A stretch of DNA of 64,000 nucleotides from Kwoniella bestiolae CBS 10118. Lineage: Eukaryota > Basidiomycota > Tremellomycetes > Tremellales > Cryptococcaceae. Below the pieces are notes generated by a model that was given only the letters and a program-made list of their open reading frames with translations, was not told where the DNA came from and ran no database searches. A program made the position numbers and the translations under genes. The stretch spans positions 558,001 to 622,000 of the forward strand of contig NC_089243.1 of the NCBI RefSeq assembly GCF_000512585.2, read 5' to 3'. Every line of letters starts with the position of its first letter. The first letter of the stretch is position 1. Of the stretch, positions 10,093 to 21,594 are shown in pieces.

Positions 10093-12689
10093 TCAACTAC
10101 CCAACCACATCGCCCTCCCAGCTCTTCCAATCCTCCTCCACTTCCCCACCCTAATCCCCCTCTCATCCACCTGCCCCCCGTTCCCTCTAATCGCATTCGC
10201 AATCTCATAATAACTCACTACCATCGTCCTAACTCCAGCTCTCGAGGTCCTAGGTAGATCTTCTATAGAACTTATTGATTTATCTCTCAGTTCATCTGCG
10301 AGAGCCAAAAGTTTCTCCGTATATGATTTAGTCGATAGAGTCAAGGGCGAAGGAGAAGGGAATAGTATCGATAATATCTCTTTGGGGGAGGCGAACCAGC
10401 TTAGAGGTATATATAGCCTCGATATCAAGGCGTCTTTGATGATGTCCCGTGAGATGTTGACTAGTTGCAGTGAGCAGCCCATCAATCTTGCTGATTTGAT
10501 GGTTTCTAATCGTTGGCTCGTTACCTCATCTAGACCATTCCCCAGCTGATCTGCTCCTGCATTCGTTTCTCCCACGTCCCTCTCGTGTCCGTGTGATGAT
10601 TGAGGAAACTCATACTCCCTCACTGGCGTATTCGACCGCGAGTCTAAAATGGACCAAGCCAAATAACAGATCGCCCCTGCAATACTCCCCGCAACATTAT
10701 CCGCATACTTCATAAGATCCCCATGCGTCTTGATAGGTAGATGGTCCGCTATATCTTCTTGATTCGCTTGTGAGATGGAAGAGAGAGGTTTCGAAGGGAA
10801 CTCAAGGTCTGTCGAGTATCCATCGCATAATTCCAAGAACGGATAGATGGGTACTAGTCTGGGAATTACTAGTGAGAATAGGTGAAATGCTGATCTGTCT
10901 TCGGGGGTCAGGTTGGGTATCTGGTCTAAGATTTTGTCCAATTCGTCCAATGGGTATGATTGTGCGGGGTATCGTTTCGATAATGTGTCGGTGAGCACTA
11001 AATGCTGCCGTATAGAGTCGAGTATCTCCCGTCTCGCTTCCTCCAAGGATTTTGACGATCTGTCCAACTGATGAGGATCCGTAAAAATGGGGAAAGGCTC
11101 GTCAATGAGGTTATCCTATTATCAAGCGACCTCATCAGCTTTCTCCTCCTGTATAAAACCACAAGCTAAAAGAACCAAACCCACAGTAACCCTACACCAA
11201 GCATAAACCACCACCAACCCAATCCTCATTTCCCTCCCAAAAGCAAGTTTGGCAACTTCGAAGCTTTTACTTCCCCTCTTCAACGTCTGTTCAGCTTCTT
11301 TCAACCCCACTAATATCCGTTGATCCATCTTGGGTGGGTTGAAGGCTACTTCTGCTAGTAGTTTGATATGGGATATAGGGTTTGAAGGTGGACATGGTGG
11401 TAAGTGCGGCGAGAGGAGGAGGAGGGTGTGTAAGTGGGAAATGAGGGAGGATGAGAGGACAATCAGGTAGGTAGTGAGGAAGAAGAAGATTGCTTCTCTG
11501 TGATCAACGAATATCATCAGTACATGCATCAGCAATGGTAATTATAAGGTGGAACTCACTCAAGAGGTAAACCCCGCCATACTTCCACACCCAAAGTGGT
11601 TTCCTTCGATATCGACCAACTTCCACTCCTCAGTGCAATGCTAGAATGAACACGGATATTAGCCAACAATCAAAAATGACACAGAACACAGATGATAGAC
11701 CAGCAGATCCGGAGTATATCATCAACTCACGTATCAACAACCCATAACCACCCCGTCCCGACACATATCGTCCTCCAATCATCCGTCGTACACCTCGCCC
11801 CCAAAAACGTTAAACAGGCAATCACAGGTGATATCCACACGAGTATCCAGGAGAGGTAAAACATATGTTGTTTGAACCCATAATCCAATGCAGTATATAG
11901 ATTCGTCTTCTGTACCAGCCTCAATCCAGTGAGCGAGAGTGTTATCCAGAAGAGGGAGGGTATAGGTCTTCGAGGTAGTGTTTGAATGTGGTTGGGAGTA
12001 GGTATATCTGGTTTTGAGGTAGATACTTCAGATGCAGGTGCTCCTGATTCCTGCTTACCCGCTTTCTTTTCCTGTTTATCGGTTTTATGGGGAATCTGAG
12101 GTATGGTCAGATCAAAAGACAATAACCTCCCATAAGTGAATATTGAATGAAGCAATATGATCAAGATGGGCTGTAAGATGAAAAACAAATGTTCTTCTAT
12201 AGGTACGTAACCTATTTTGCCTATTATCGAATGAGGTGGGTAAGACCATCCTTCTTGAGATAGAATGAACTATATGGAAATCACTTCATTAGCATTGCTA
12301 CGTCCTCATTCATGTTTGGTGTTTCGCGGAGACGAACGTTAATCATGGCATGGACAGTATAGGAGTTCGGACTCACATTATCCCATGGTGTAGTCCATAT
12401 AGTCGCCTATCAACCAAACCAGTATCAGCTATCCCACGGACCCAAAATTAATGAACAGAGGGAGTAGAGCAGAAGAGGAGAAGAGGATAAGGGACATACC
12501 ATAAATCCCAACCATAGTACCTTCAACACCTCCCTTCTCCCAATTAACGGATGATACACCAGGCCCAGCAGTATTATGGGCGGTATGACAAAGTATAGAT
12601 GTCTAGGCAAACCATAACATACCACACTTAGCTACACGGAGCAGTGAGCATAGGAGAGAACCAACTCACATCTGCATATAGGTGAACAT
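10093..12689 (-). CDS. crtYB: CrtYB: bifunctional lycopene cyclase / phytoene synthase
   Basis: The enzyme joins two geranylgeranyl diphosphates to phytoene (C-terminal domain) and cyclises lycopene (N-terminal membrane domain), the two non-desaturase steps of fungal carotenoid synthesis. Seven exons are inferred: 12670-12689, 12500-12602, 12377-12406, 11731-12269, 11560-11640, 11185-11497 and 10093-11115, giving 702 residues (Xanthophyllomyces CrtYB is of similar size). The N-terminus MFTYMQIHLYFVIPP, then ATIWTTPWDN, EGWSYPPHS and VPIEEHLFF, matches the lycopene cyclase repeats, and DTIALRSGSWSIS...VWRGLPLEEAIFFF is the second repeat. The synthase domain has AWCRVTDNLIDE (first Asp motif, about 363-368) and NISRDIIKD (second, about 581-589) before LYIPLSWF. 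A polar loop (SSHGHERDVGETNAGADQ) interrupts the synthase. No phytoene desaturase or cleavage oxygenase lies beside it. Confidence 0.93.
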
Positions 12690-13317
12690 CTCGTCGGCTT
12701 CTGCTTCTCCTGATCTTCAGAGTTCGGACAAGTAAGATGAGCTGAAACACAGTGGCCGAGGTCGAGGTGGATCTAGTGACTTGATGGGGGTCTGTGGGAT
12801 ACTATATACTGATTGTATTGATGAACATGATATTCAAGCCGCTGCTACTAAATTGCTATATGATATATACAGGCAACATTCGTAGACTTTTGAATGACGT
12901 TGAATCTTACGAGGTAAACAAAAAAATAGCAACTTGATTCGTTTCGTTCGGGTCAGTCACCGGTGTACGGTATACCTTTATTCTAAGCTTTTAGCTTTGC
13001 CGAGAATATCGTCCACCGGCATCCATCTTACATACAAAAGTACCCATCATCATTGCGCATGCTCAGATAATCTAGTATCACCATCTCACTTCATAAATGC
13101 TCTTATGATCCATCTATAAATCACCTCAGCTACCATACCATACCTAACCAACATCGCATCATCGATACACATATAGTCAAATGAAAATGGGGTATATAAA
13201 ATGAAGTAAAAGTGAGAAACGATGCTATGTGAAAGAGAGTCAATCTATCTACAATGATCTCTTCTCATCTCATGTATATGCTAAAGGATGCGAACCGTAC
13301 CCAACAAGTTACTGAAT
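12690..13317. other. Intergenic: crtYB promoter and DnaJ 3' side
   Basis: No gene is visible. The stretch contains AT-rich tracts near 12840-12930 and the presumed 3' UTR of the DnaJ gene. Confidence 0.45.
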
Positions 13318-15198
13318 TTACTCTGCAATCCAAACCAAACCAAACATTAGCACCTAATCCACTTCAACGACATTAGTAGGAGTAACAGAAAAACCCACGT
13401 TGAGCACATTGTACACCGGGTCTACCATCCTCATCATCCTCGTCCATCTCATCCCCATCCGACGCCGCGGATCTTCGTTGTCTATCATTAGGTTCTTCGA
13501 GAGTGACTTCATCCATGTGGACCTTCTTGCCGAACTTTTGGATATCTTTTCGTTTAGGTAAGGCCTGTTCGAGTTTTGGGATGACGTCCACTGGGAGGGT
13601 ATCGGGGAAGACCACGTTGAGTCGGACGTAGAGGTCTCCGAGCTCGTGATGTCTGTAGGAGGGCATACCTTGACCTGAGATTACTTTGAGGGCGCCTGTT
13701 TTAACAACATAAGATATCAGCTAAAGTCTGCGCCAAAGATGGAGGAACCATTGGAGTTTAACTGATAATGGGTAGAGATAACTCACCAGGCTTGATGATT
13801 TCTCCAGGGACGATAGTCACGTGCAGCGCCCTCTCATCCAGATGTTCGATCGCAAACTCCCCTCCACCGAGCGCAGTGAGAAGATCAATCTCAGCCTCGC
13901 AATAGAGATCATCTCCCTTCCTTTGGAATCGTTGGTGTGGCTTCTCCTCCAATACAATAACGACATCTCCAGGGACGATACCAGGAGCTTGATCCGATTC
14001 GCCTTGGAACTTGATCTGTTGTCCGGATTTCATACCTTTATCGATGTGGACTTCCAATACTTTCCTCTCCGAGATGGTCTTCTTCCCATTACAGTTCTTA
14101 CATCTATCCTTGGGGTTCATCATCTCTCCGGTTCCTTCACATTCTCCACAGGGTTGTTGGATCTGTTGCATCATTGGACCCAACTGTCTCAACATGACTT
14201 TGACTCCTCGTCCCTGACACCCTGTACATGTTGATACCGCTCCCTTCTTACCACCCCTTCCTTCACATGATTTACAGATCACAGATTTGGATAGGGCGAG
14301 TTTTTGCACTTTGCCTTTGTAGAGATCTTCGAGTGTGACGCTGATTCGGTGTACGAGATCTTTTCCACGTCTTGGTCCGGCGTTCCTTGATCCGCCTATA
14401 GAGCAACCCCATTGTCAGTTGTTGACATTCGTCGCTTATCTAGGTGTGCAGCAACTCACCACCACCGCCAAAGAATCCACCACCACCACCAAACAATTGA
14501 CTGAACAGATCTTGAGGGTCCATTCCACCGCCCATACCACCACCACCTTCTAATCCTGCTTTACCAGCTTGATCATATATCGCTCGCTTGTTGGAGTCGG
14601 AGAGGACTTCGTAGCTGCGAAAGAAGCAATGTCAGAGACACTACGCTCTAATAATGTCTAGAGGAAGACTGCCACTCACGCATGGGTAAGCTCCTTGAAG
14701 TGTTCTGGATCACCACCCTATTCAAGATAAATCAGTCAGCATTTCTGTCCAATCCGACCAGTAACCGCGGAGGCGCTGCGGGCTCATCCCCCCTACGAAC
14801 TTTATCGGGATGAGCTTTGAGGGCCCTGAGAAGGAGGAGGAGGAGGTCAGCATGGAGGTAGAACAACACCGAGAGAAGGGAGAAAGAAGGAAGGAAGGAA
14901 GGAAGGAAGGAAGGAAGGAGGGGGAGAGACTCACTTCTTTCTATAAGCTTTCTTGATCTCTCCATCATCGGCATTGGGAGAGACACCAATGAGGTCGTAG
15001 TATTCGCTGGGTATGTACAGACATGGTCAGTGAGTATTCATTGAGGTATACAACAATATAGAGCTGGGTGAAGGAGGAAACGGGGTGGCCAAGGGAAGGA
15101 AGTGCACGGCGGACTCAAACGAGAAACCGCCACTGATCCGAAGCCATAGCAGAGGTCCGGTGGTGACAGTATCGAGCCACTCACGTCTCAGCTACCAT
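13318..15198 (-). CDS. YDJ1: Type I DnaJ/Hsp40 co-chaperone (Ydj1/Mas5 type), CaaX-farnesylated
   Basis: This is the cytosolic class A J-protein that hands unfolded clients to Hsp70 and helps protein import. Eight exons are inferred: 15185-15198, 14935-15006, 14801-14825, 14680-14717, 14460-14614, 13787-14395, 13399-13695 and 13318-13322; total 404 residues (yeast Ydj1 has 409). It shows EYYDLIGVSP, the HPD motif (KAHPDKGGDPEHF), a Gly-rich linker, four zinc-binding repeats (CKSCEGRG, CTGCQGRG, CGECEGTG, CKNCNGKK) and the C-terminal substrate-binding domain. Reading through the last donor would give a non-family tail (AQRGFFCYSY). Splicing GTGGGT...TTGCAG to a 5-nt last exon yields GVQCAQQ-stop, the canonical farnesylation box. 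Intron 3 uses an unusual GTTCGT donor and intron 2 carries a (GGAA)n repeat. The promoter is shared with PSY4. Confidence 0.93.
14887..14919. repeat. (GGAA)n tetranucleotide microsatellite in a DnaJ intron
   Basis: About eight GGAA units lie just inside the intron, immediately downstream of the 5' splice site on the gene strand, where the repeat reads as a CTTC pyrimidine tract. Confidence 0.85.
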
Positions 15199-15851
15199 CT
15201 TGAATATATCTTAAATTGATCTAATGTGATGAAGGAAGAGGGAGAGGAAGAAAGAGTCGTATAATCGCTCTACAGATGATATCGATTTTTGTTTTGAGCT
15301 TCGGTGTGTTCAACGTTCGTTGAAAGTACGCGTTTCCTCGTTTTTATCTACTGGCTCGGTTCGGTCTTCGTTGCGTCGCAGTCTCCTCGCTTGATAATCG
15401 TCGAGAATGAGTGGTGAGTTGGGTGGTGAGAGTATATGATGATGAAGTACAACTGAATAATTTTCTGCTGAATAACTTCTTTGTCTTTCAGCTATAACGT
15501 AACCTTGCCTAAAATGCTTGACACCTTCGGTCAGATACCGACTAACACCATTAATTCTGGTAGATTCCAAAGATGAATGCCACATCCACGCTTATCTACG
15601 TATCTCCGATAGTGCTTGATGCTATCACCACGTTGTGAAGATGACTGGATTGGGTATTGATGATTACGTATTACCAAGTAGGATGATCGGTTACTGTACT
15701 CTCCTGTTGTTATTGACTTTTGAGTGTCGAACAACGTCAAGAGGAAGGGTATGAACATAGTTGAATCTGATATAACCATAGCTTCATCATCACCGACACA
15801 AGGCAAAGGAGAAGAGATCTACCAGAGACCGAAGCTGGCTCTCACCACACA
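15199..15851. promoter_or_regulatory. Divergent promoter region DnaJ / PSY4
   Basis: This 650-bp region separates two outward-facing genes. I see no supported coding sequence. The open frame at 15724-15942 covers PSY4 exon 1 in another frame. Confidence 0.45.
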
Positions 15852-17816
15852 ATGGCTATTCCTACTTCCCCACAAAGCCAACAGCAGACAAGTGAGTCTT
15901 CAGTCTTGTGATATCATGACGCGATTTCTTGACATCCACTGACATGACCTATGAAACCAGGTGACGATGCCATAACGATACTAAACCACGTAGCCAAGAC
16001 CAACAAGCTAGAGTAAGTCTAGTGATCCATCCTACCCGCATTGCTCTCCACTCCGCTCTACGACAGATGTTCATAGCTAACCCCAACCTACAGCTGTGGA
16101 TGGCCCACACTCAAAAGTACCTTCCAATCCACCCTAACCACCCACCTGGAATTATACCACTCCAAAGGGCCCCTACGTCCCTACCGACCCCCTTCCTCCT
16201 CCTTCTCTCCCCCAGTCGGACCAGAACCAGAACCTATCAAACTCGATCCCTCGGAGGAAGAAGGGGAAAAACCACCCTCGGAATCACTCCTTCTCTCCCC
16301 CTCTCCCCAGACACCCGAAGCATCCACCCAACCTAACCCCGTACCTCGCTCAATAGACGTTGAGCCCTCCGCTACCCCCTCGGCTGGACGTCTGGAAAGT
16401 CTGACCACGCAGGATGACTTGAAACCATCAACGACCGGTGGATTGGTGATACCTCCTTTCCCACCACTCGATCCAAATCGACGGAGAACTCAGATATCTG
16501 GTCCGTCATATTCTGGAGGGACCATCATATCTTCGCCGAGGAGTATTAATGGGATGAGAGGTGGGGCACAGAGGATAGTCACTATTGGACCTAGTGTTTT
16601 GGAAGACGAGTATGATGAGGAGACGACCATTGGAGGGAAGGTCTTGCGTGGGTGGATGGAGTTGGATGAGGCGCAGAGGGAATTGGACAAGGTCAGGGGG
16701 ATGCTGGATGACATGGTAGAGTGAGTGTTGACCCCGTACATGGTCCCATTGTGACAGGGTATACCTATCTGGTCGGAAGACTTGATAACATGCTCAAATG
16801 GTATTCGCGAGAAGCTAATCACATATGTTTCGTACCCACTTAGCCCCCCATTCACGATCCAACGTCTCTCCGAGCTTCTCCTAGAACCTACAAAGTACTA
16901 CTCAACATTTGGCAAATTCATCCGAGCGGTCGAAAAACTATTACTAGTAACTACCAACTGGACCGAACCATCCTACACCCCACAGCCAATATCATCATTC
17001 ACCCTCCCTTCCACCTCTTCTTCCAAATCGACGGAAAATGGCTATGGGTATGATCTCGAATCGACGATGCCTCCTGGCTCGACCACGCCAATGTTCAGTC
17101 CCATCCCGTTCTTATCCTCCAACCCTCCATCAGATGATTTGGGTTCTTCCTCCTCGAATGGCCTAGGGGGAGGAAATAAGATATCATTGGATGATGGGCT
17201 GATGAGCCCGTTGATGTTGGAGGAGAGCGGGATATTTGGATCGTCTGCCAATCCTAGATCACCCACGCCCGAACCTGAGGAGAGTGAGCCGACTCGACCG
17301 GAGGGAGATAAAGATGTGGATATGGAGGTAGAAGAGGACGAAAGAGTAAAAGTCAAATCGCCCGATACGCCCATCCCGCCACGCCCTAAAGCTGCTCAGG
17401 GCCAATACACACAGGATGTCGAGCACGAATCTTCTGATCCAGGACATCAGAGTTATCTGGGTAGGGTCGATGAACTAGATACAGGACCTATCACCTCGCC
17501 TAGTACACCTACATCGCAGGATCAGGTCAAAGATGGGCAATCTCCATTGAAGGGGAAGGGTAAGAATGGACATGGGCATGGACATGGACCAGAGGAGATA
17601 CCTGTTCCAGGAACGGGAGAGGGGGGAAATATGACTCCTCATGGGATGAGCGAGAAACCCGTTCCGATTAGTAGTACCACTGTGCTGGATGAGGATAAGG
17701 AAAAGGAGAAGAGGACGATAGCGGGTCTGCCTAGGTCGTCGAGCGAGAAGAGTTTGAGGGAGAGGTTTGTTAGTGCTTCTGCGGATGAGGGAGAGGGGAA
17801 GAAGGAGGTGGAATAG
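15852..17816 (+). CDS. PSY4: Serine/threonine phosphatase 4 regulatory subunit 2 (PPP4R2/Psy4)
   Basis: Psy4/PPP4R2 is the regulatory subunit that helps PP4 dephosphorylate DNA-damage marks such as gamma-H2A. Four exons are inferred: 15852-15891, 15961-16012, 16094-16720 and 16844-17816, giving 563 residues. The N-terminus reads MAIPTSPQSQQQTSDDAITILNHVAKTNKLDCGWPTLKSTFQSTLTTHLELY. After a disordered Pro/Glu linker comes the conserved PPFTIQRLSELLLEPTKYYSTFGKFIRAVEKLLLVTTNW block. The C-terminal 260 residues are acidic/Ser-rich and low in complexity, as in other family members. The start at 15852 was chosen because only this frame joins exon 2 without a stop; the alternative ATG at 15751 is out of phase. 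The linker inside the N-terminal domain is longer than in animal PPP4R2. Confidence 0.87.
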
Positions 17817-18424
17817 GAGGTGAATGATTTATAATATGGTTCGTTTGGCGAAGATGGTTGGTCAAACAAAGACGATCTCAAGATAAACCACCAATGATAA
17901 CCAACTAGGTGGAAATCAGTTCTGAGATCGGACTTGATCAGGATTGAAGGACGCCGAGCAAAACAAGGGATGTCCGGCGGTACAGCGATGTTGATTGGGA
18001 TGTTACCAGCACGCTCTTCGTCGAATTGGAATTGTATATTGTAGCTTAGATGAGACGATCAATCACTGTATGCAAATGACATCAAAGTATCCGGGAGATC
18101 CATGAGGGGAGATGATTTGATGACTTGTATACAGTACTATGCGCAGATCCCTTCGGGCCGGCTTCGGGCGCATTTCTGGATAAGATGAATAAAGGGGATG
18201 AAGGTAGACAGACAATCAATGATGTCACTTTGAGCATCAAAATACTGTGAGAATCAATCGTTCAAACACGACTTTCTCCATTGTTCTGACCTTCGTTCGA
18301 CTAAATCTTGTAGATTCAGACTGATGATATGTGAGAATGCACATAAAAATGTCTTAAACCATCTATGATAAGTCGTAGTACACCTATTCATCCCAACCCC
18401 AACTCAAGCAGAACAACGAAAGCC
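17817..18424. other. Intergenic: PSY4 3' side and SDR-1 promoter
   Basis: No gene is visible in these 600 bases. An in-frame ATG at 18365 would add 20 residues to SDR-1. Confidence 0.45.
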
Positions 18425-19539
18425 ATGCGGATTCTCCTAACTGGTTCATCAGGTATCGTAGGCGTCTACGTCCTCGCCTATCTCCTCGAACAAGACCACA
18501 AGGTGATCGCAGTAGATCGAATCCCTCTATCTAATGCTACGAGGACCTCCCTCTCATCGAGGCATCCTAATCTCCAGGACCTCCTCGAAGAATATCTAGT
18601 AGACCTCACGTCAATCGAGGGCGTCAAAGTCCTTTTCCAGAGATACAAAAACAACGACCGAGATACTCCTTCTCCTCGTTCAAGGGAGATCGAGGGGGTC
18701 ATCCACCTAGCAGCAATTCCTAATCCAGAGAATGATGATCCCCGGATAGTACATAATGTGAATACCTGTATATCATATAATGTTTTATACACTGCTGCTG
18801 AGCATGGTATAACAAGGATGGTTCAGGCTAGTTCGGTCAATATTACGGGATTGTCTTTTACCACCTGGGGTAGACAGGGGTTCGGGAGGTTGCCTATTGA
18901 TGAGGAGGAGGAGACTCGGGGCGTGAGTGCTTTTCTGTGGACTTCTCTTCGGTCTATTGTATTTTAGCTGGAAGGTCGAGGGCTGATATTTTTTTGAACG
19001 GTGGAATAGGAAGATCCGTATAGCTTGTCGAAGCAGTACGTGCTATCCCATATCCTCTTCTTCCCATCACCTGTTCCTACCAGCTAAGCTAATCCCAGCT
19101 GATCATACGATGGCGATCGTACCCATGATACAGGATATGCGAACTCCAAGCTACCTCCCTCTGCCACCTCCACCCAGACCTGACCATCGCGTCCTTAAGG
19201 TTACACCATGTTCTAGATTCTGCGCCGGACTATCCACGTGAACAGGAATTATGGTGTTGGACCTCCTCCGCCTCAGCAGCAAGAGCATGTCTGTTAGGAT
19301 TGACACAAGCAAGATGGAAAGGACACGAGGCGTTTTATATCGTGGAGCCTGAGATCGCTTGGGGTGGCAGTTCCCCTGAGATAGGTGCTTTGGCGTTGCT
19401 GGCCGAAAGCGAATGGAGTAGACCTGGGAGGTTTGGTAGGGTGGAATACGACTGGTGGAATGGCGAGGGCAGGGAGAGAAGGGGGTTTTGGGATTGTACG
19501 AAAGCTGAGAGGATGTTGGGGTGGAGAGGTGGGGTGTGA
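18425..19539 (+). CDS. NAD(P)-dependent SDR epimerase/dehydratase-like protein, copy 1
   Basis: This is an extended short-chain dehydrogenase of the sugar-nucleotide epimerase/uronate dehydrogenase type (COG0451-like); the substrate is unknown. Exons 18425-18922, 19010-19035 and 19134-19539 give 309 residues. It has the Rossmann motif LTGSSGIVG at the N-terminus, VDLTSIEGV, HLAAIPNPE, the catalytic-serine region QASSVNITG and the active-site YxxxK as YSLSK (split by the 26-nt exon). It ends with GFWDCTKAERMLGWRGGV, typical of an epimerase C-terminus. I chose the Met at 18425 because it starts exactly at the beta-1 strand and aligns with copy 2. The next gene is a tandem paralogue with identical intron positions and phases. 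Confidence 0.9.
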
Positions 19540-19903
19540 TTTGGGATTGTGCCTTGATACATGTTGATATATGTTTAGGAGGACTGGAGATGATCAGTAG
19601 GAGAGAGCGGATTGATGTAGGTGTACATATACAAATACATTGGTGATGTGAGAATACATTCATGATCTCATGCAAATTGTAAGTTACTCGTCTCAACGCA
19701 CTCCGTTAGTATTTACCGTTTAGCCGAGAAACACGCCGAGCTCGAATGATGTCACCGAGCTAGTAACTGTAAGCAGCTTACCAGGAATGTCAACTTTGCG
19801 CGCACGAGAATGTACTGTACATGATAGACACATACAGTACATGAACCACACCCATCACATCCCCGAGCTACGACCACTACCACCAGTCCCTACACCACCC
19901 ACC
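19540..19903. other. Spacer between the two SDR paralogues
   Basis: These 364 bases hold the terminator of copy 1 and the promoter of copy 2. Nothing else is visible. Confidence 0.45.
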
Positions 19904-21098
19904 ATGCAGATCCTCCTGACCGGCTCATCAGGCGTAGTGGGCACCTACGTCCTCCTCCATCTCCTGAAAGAAGGACACAAAGTGATAGCTGTGGATCGTA
20001 TCCCTCTTCCCCCGACGACACTCACTTCACTTCAGGGGACATACCAAGATTTGGACGATATACTCAAAGTCGAAGTGGTAGATCTTACCTCAATAGGAGA
20101 GGTTATATCCCTTTTCTCCAGATACACCTCTCCGCCCGACGATACCCCATCAAAGAGTAGTAGTATAGACGGAGTAATTCACCTGGCAGCTATACCCCAT
20201 CCTGAAGGTAACGACGCTAGGTTCGTACATAATACGAACACGTCTATATCTTATAATGTATTATACACCGCTGCGGAACATGGGATACGGAGGATCGTAC
20301 AGGCAAGTTCGGTGAATTTTACGGGGCTGGCATATACCAGGAAGGGGATGCAGAGGTTTGATAAGCTGCCTATTGACGAGGATGAGCCGAGCCATGCGGT
20401 GAGTCTAGCTCTTCCGATGCATGTTGGAAAGTAGGAGATGAGACCGGATGGAAAGTTGGCTGATGCGCGCTGGTGGGACGAGTAGGAAGATCCCTATGCA
20501 TTGTCGAAACAGTGAGTTTTGCTCGGTTCGTCCGCTCATTTCACTCTGCTCGGTATTTTCCAAGTCAAGCGCATCTATAGAAGAGGCACCCATACAAAAT
20601 TTGGGATCCATAGTAGAAGGACTAGACGAGAATTCGCCAGAGCAGCCCTAATACAGGGATGATAGCTAACACACTAATCGCCAAAATAGGATATGTGAGA
20701 TCCAAGCTCTCTCCCTCTGTCGACTCCACCCCTCACTCACCATAGCCTCACTCCGATTCCACCATGTCCTCCCCACCCTGGCTCAAGCGGTGGAATGGTC
20801 TCGCGAAGAAGAATTCTGGATGTGGACCTCATCCCTATCTGCCGCTCAGGCATGTATAATGGGACTGACCACACCGCAGGAGGGACGTTGGAAGGGGCAC
20901 GAGGCGTTCAACATCGTTGCGCCGGAAATTGCTTGGCGAGATGCAACGGCGGGAAGTTTAGAGTTGTTGGGGAAGAGCGAGTGGAACGATGAAGGACGGA
21001 TTGGGCTTGTAGATAGGGAGTGGTGGGAGGGAGGACGGAGAAGGGGGTTTTGGGATTGTACGAAGGCTGAACGATTACTTGGGTGGAGACATGTGTAG
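19904..21098 (+). CDS. NAD(P)-dependent SDR epimerase/dehydratase-like protein, copy 2
   Basis: This is the tandem paralogue of the previous gene. Exons 19904-20398, 20486-20511 and 20690-21098 give exactly 309 residues, with a 26-nt middle exon at the same place and phase. Motifs are LTGSSGVVG (NAD-binding), HLAAIPHPE, QASSVNFTG and YALSK. The C-terminal GFWDCTKAERLLGWRHV matches copy 1. Divergence is spread along the protein: DTPSKSSS replaces DTPSPRSR, and QEGRWKGHEAFNIVAPEIAWRD replaces ARWKGHEAFYIVEPEIAWGG. Both catalytic motifs are intact, so both copies look functional. Reading could start at an upstream in-frame ATG (19787), but the extra 39 residues lack family similarity. Confidence 0.9.
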
Positions 21099-21594
21099 GG
21101 TGGTGCGGTACAGATGGGAAGACAGTGGGGAGGAGATGGTACCTATACATTAATGTCATGTTGACCATGTACCATCCATGTGATGCTTGTGCAGCATGTA
21201 CGCATGAAAATGGACTGCTTCTTTCCGACTCTGACATTCCTTGTCTAGTACGAGATAGACATTGAGTTCAGGGTCCAGTCGCAGTCGCAATCCCAATGTT
21301 GATCCATTTGCATTTGCCACCCAACTTGGCATAAAAGTGAGACGCGTCGGGGGGTCAGTGGGTCAGTGCGCAGAGGGTAGGTGGTGGATTATCGCACGTT
21401 TCATATGTTACTTGGTTTGAGAGTGGATCACTACTCGTATATATGATGATCCTTTTTTTTCCTTTTCAGACTACTCAGTATATATACATATAGACATATA
21501 GACGGAAAGAACATGGACCTAGAGTCATTTTTAGAGTGTACAACAACATTGTAGAGATTGCACAATAACCTATCCCCTTATCTATCTGTACACA
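21099..21594. other. Intergenic: SDR-2 3' side and TLC-protein promoter
   Basis: About 500 bases without a supported gene. A T-rich run with nearby TATA-like sequence (21436-21500) precedes the next ATG by 100-160 bases and may be its core promoter. Confidence 0.4.

Noticed and set aside
15724..15942. Alternative PSY4 start in another frame (ATG at 15751)
   Set aside because: Joining it to exon 2 brings an immediate stop; the 15852 ATG frame continues cleanly into the conserved N-terminal domain.
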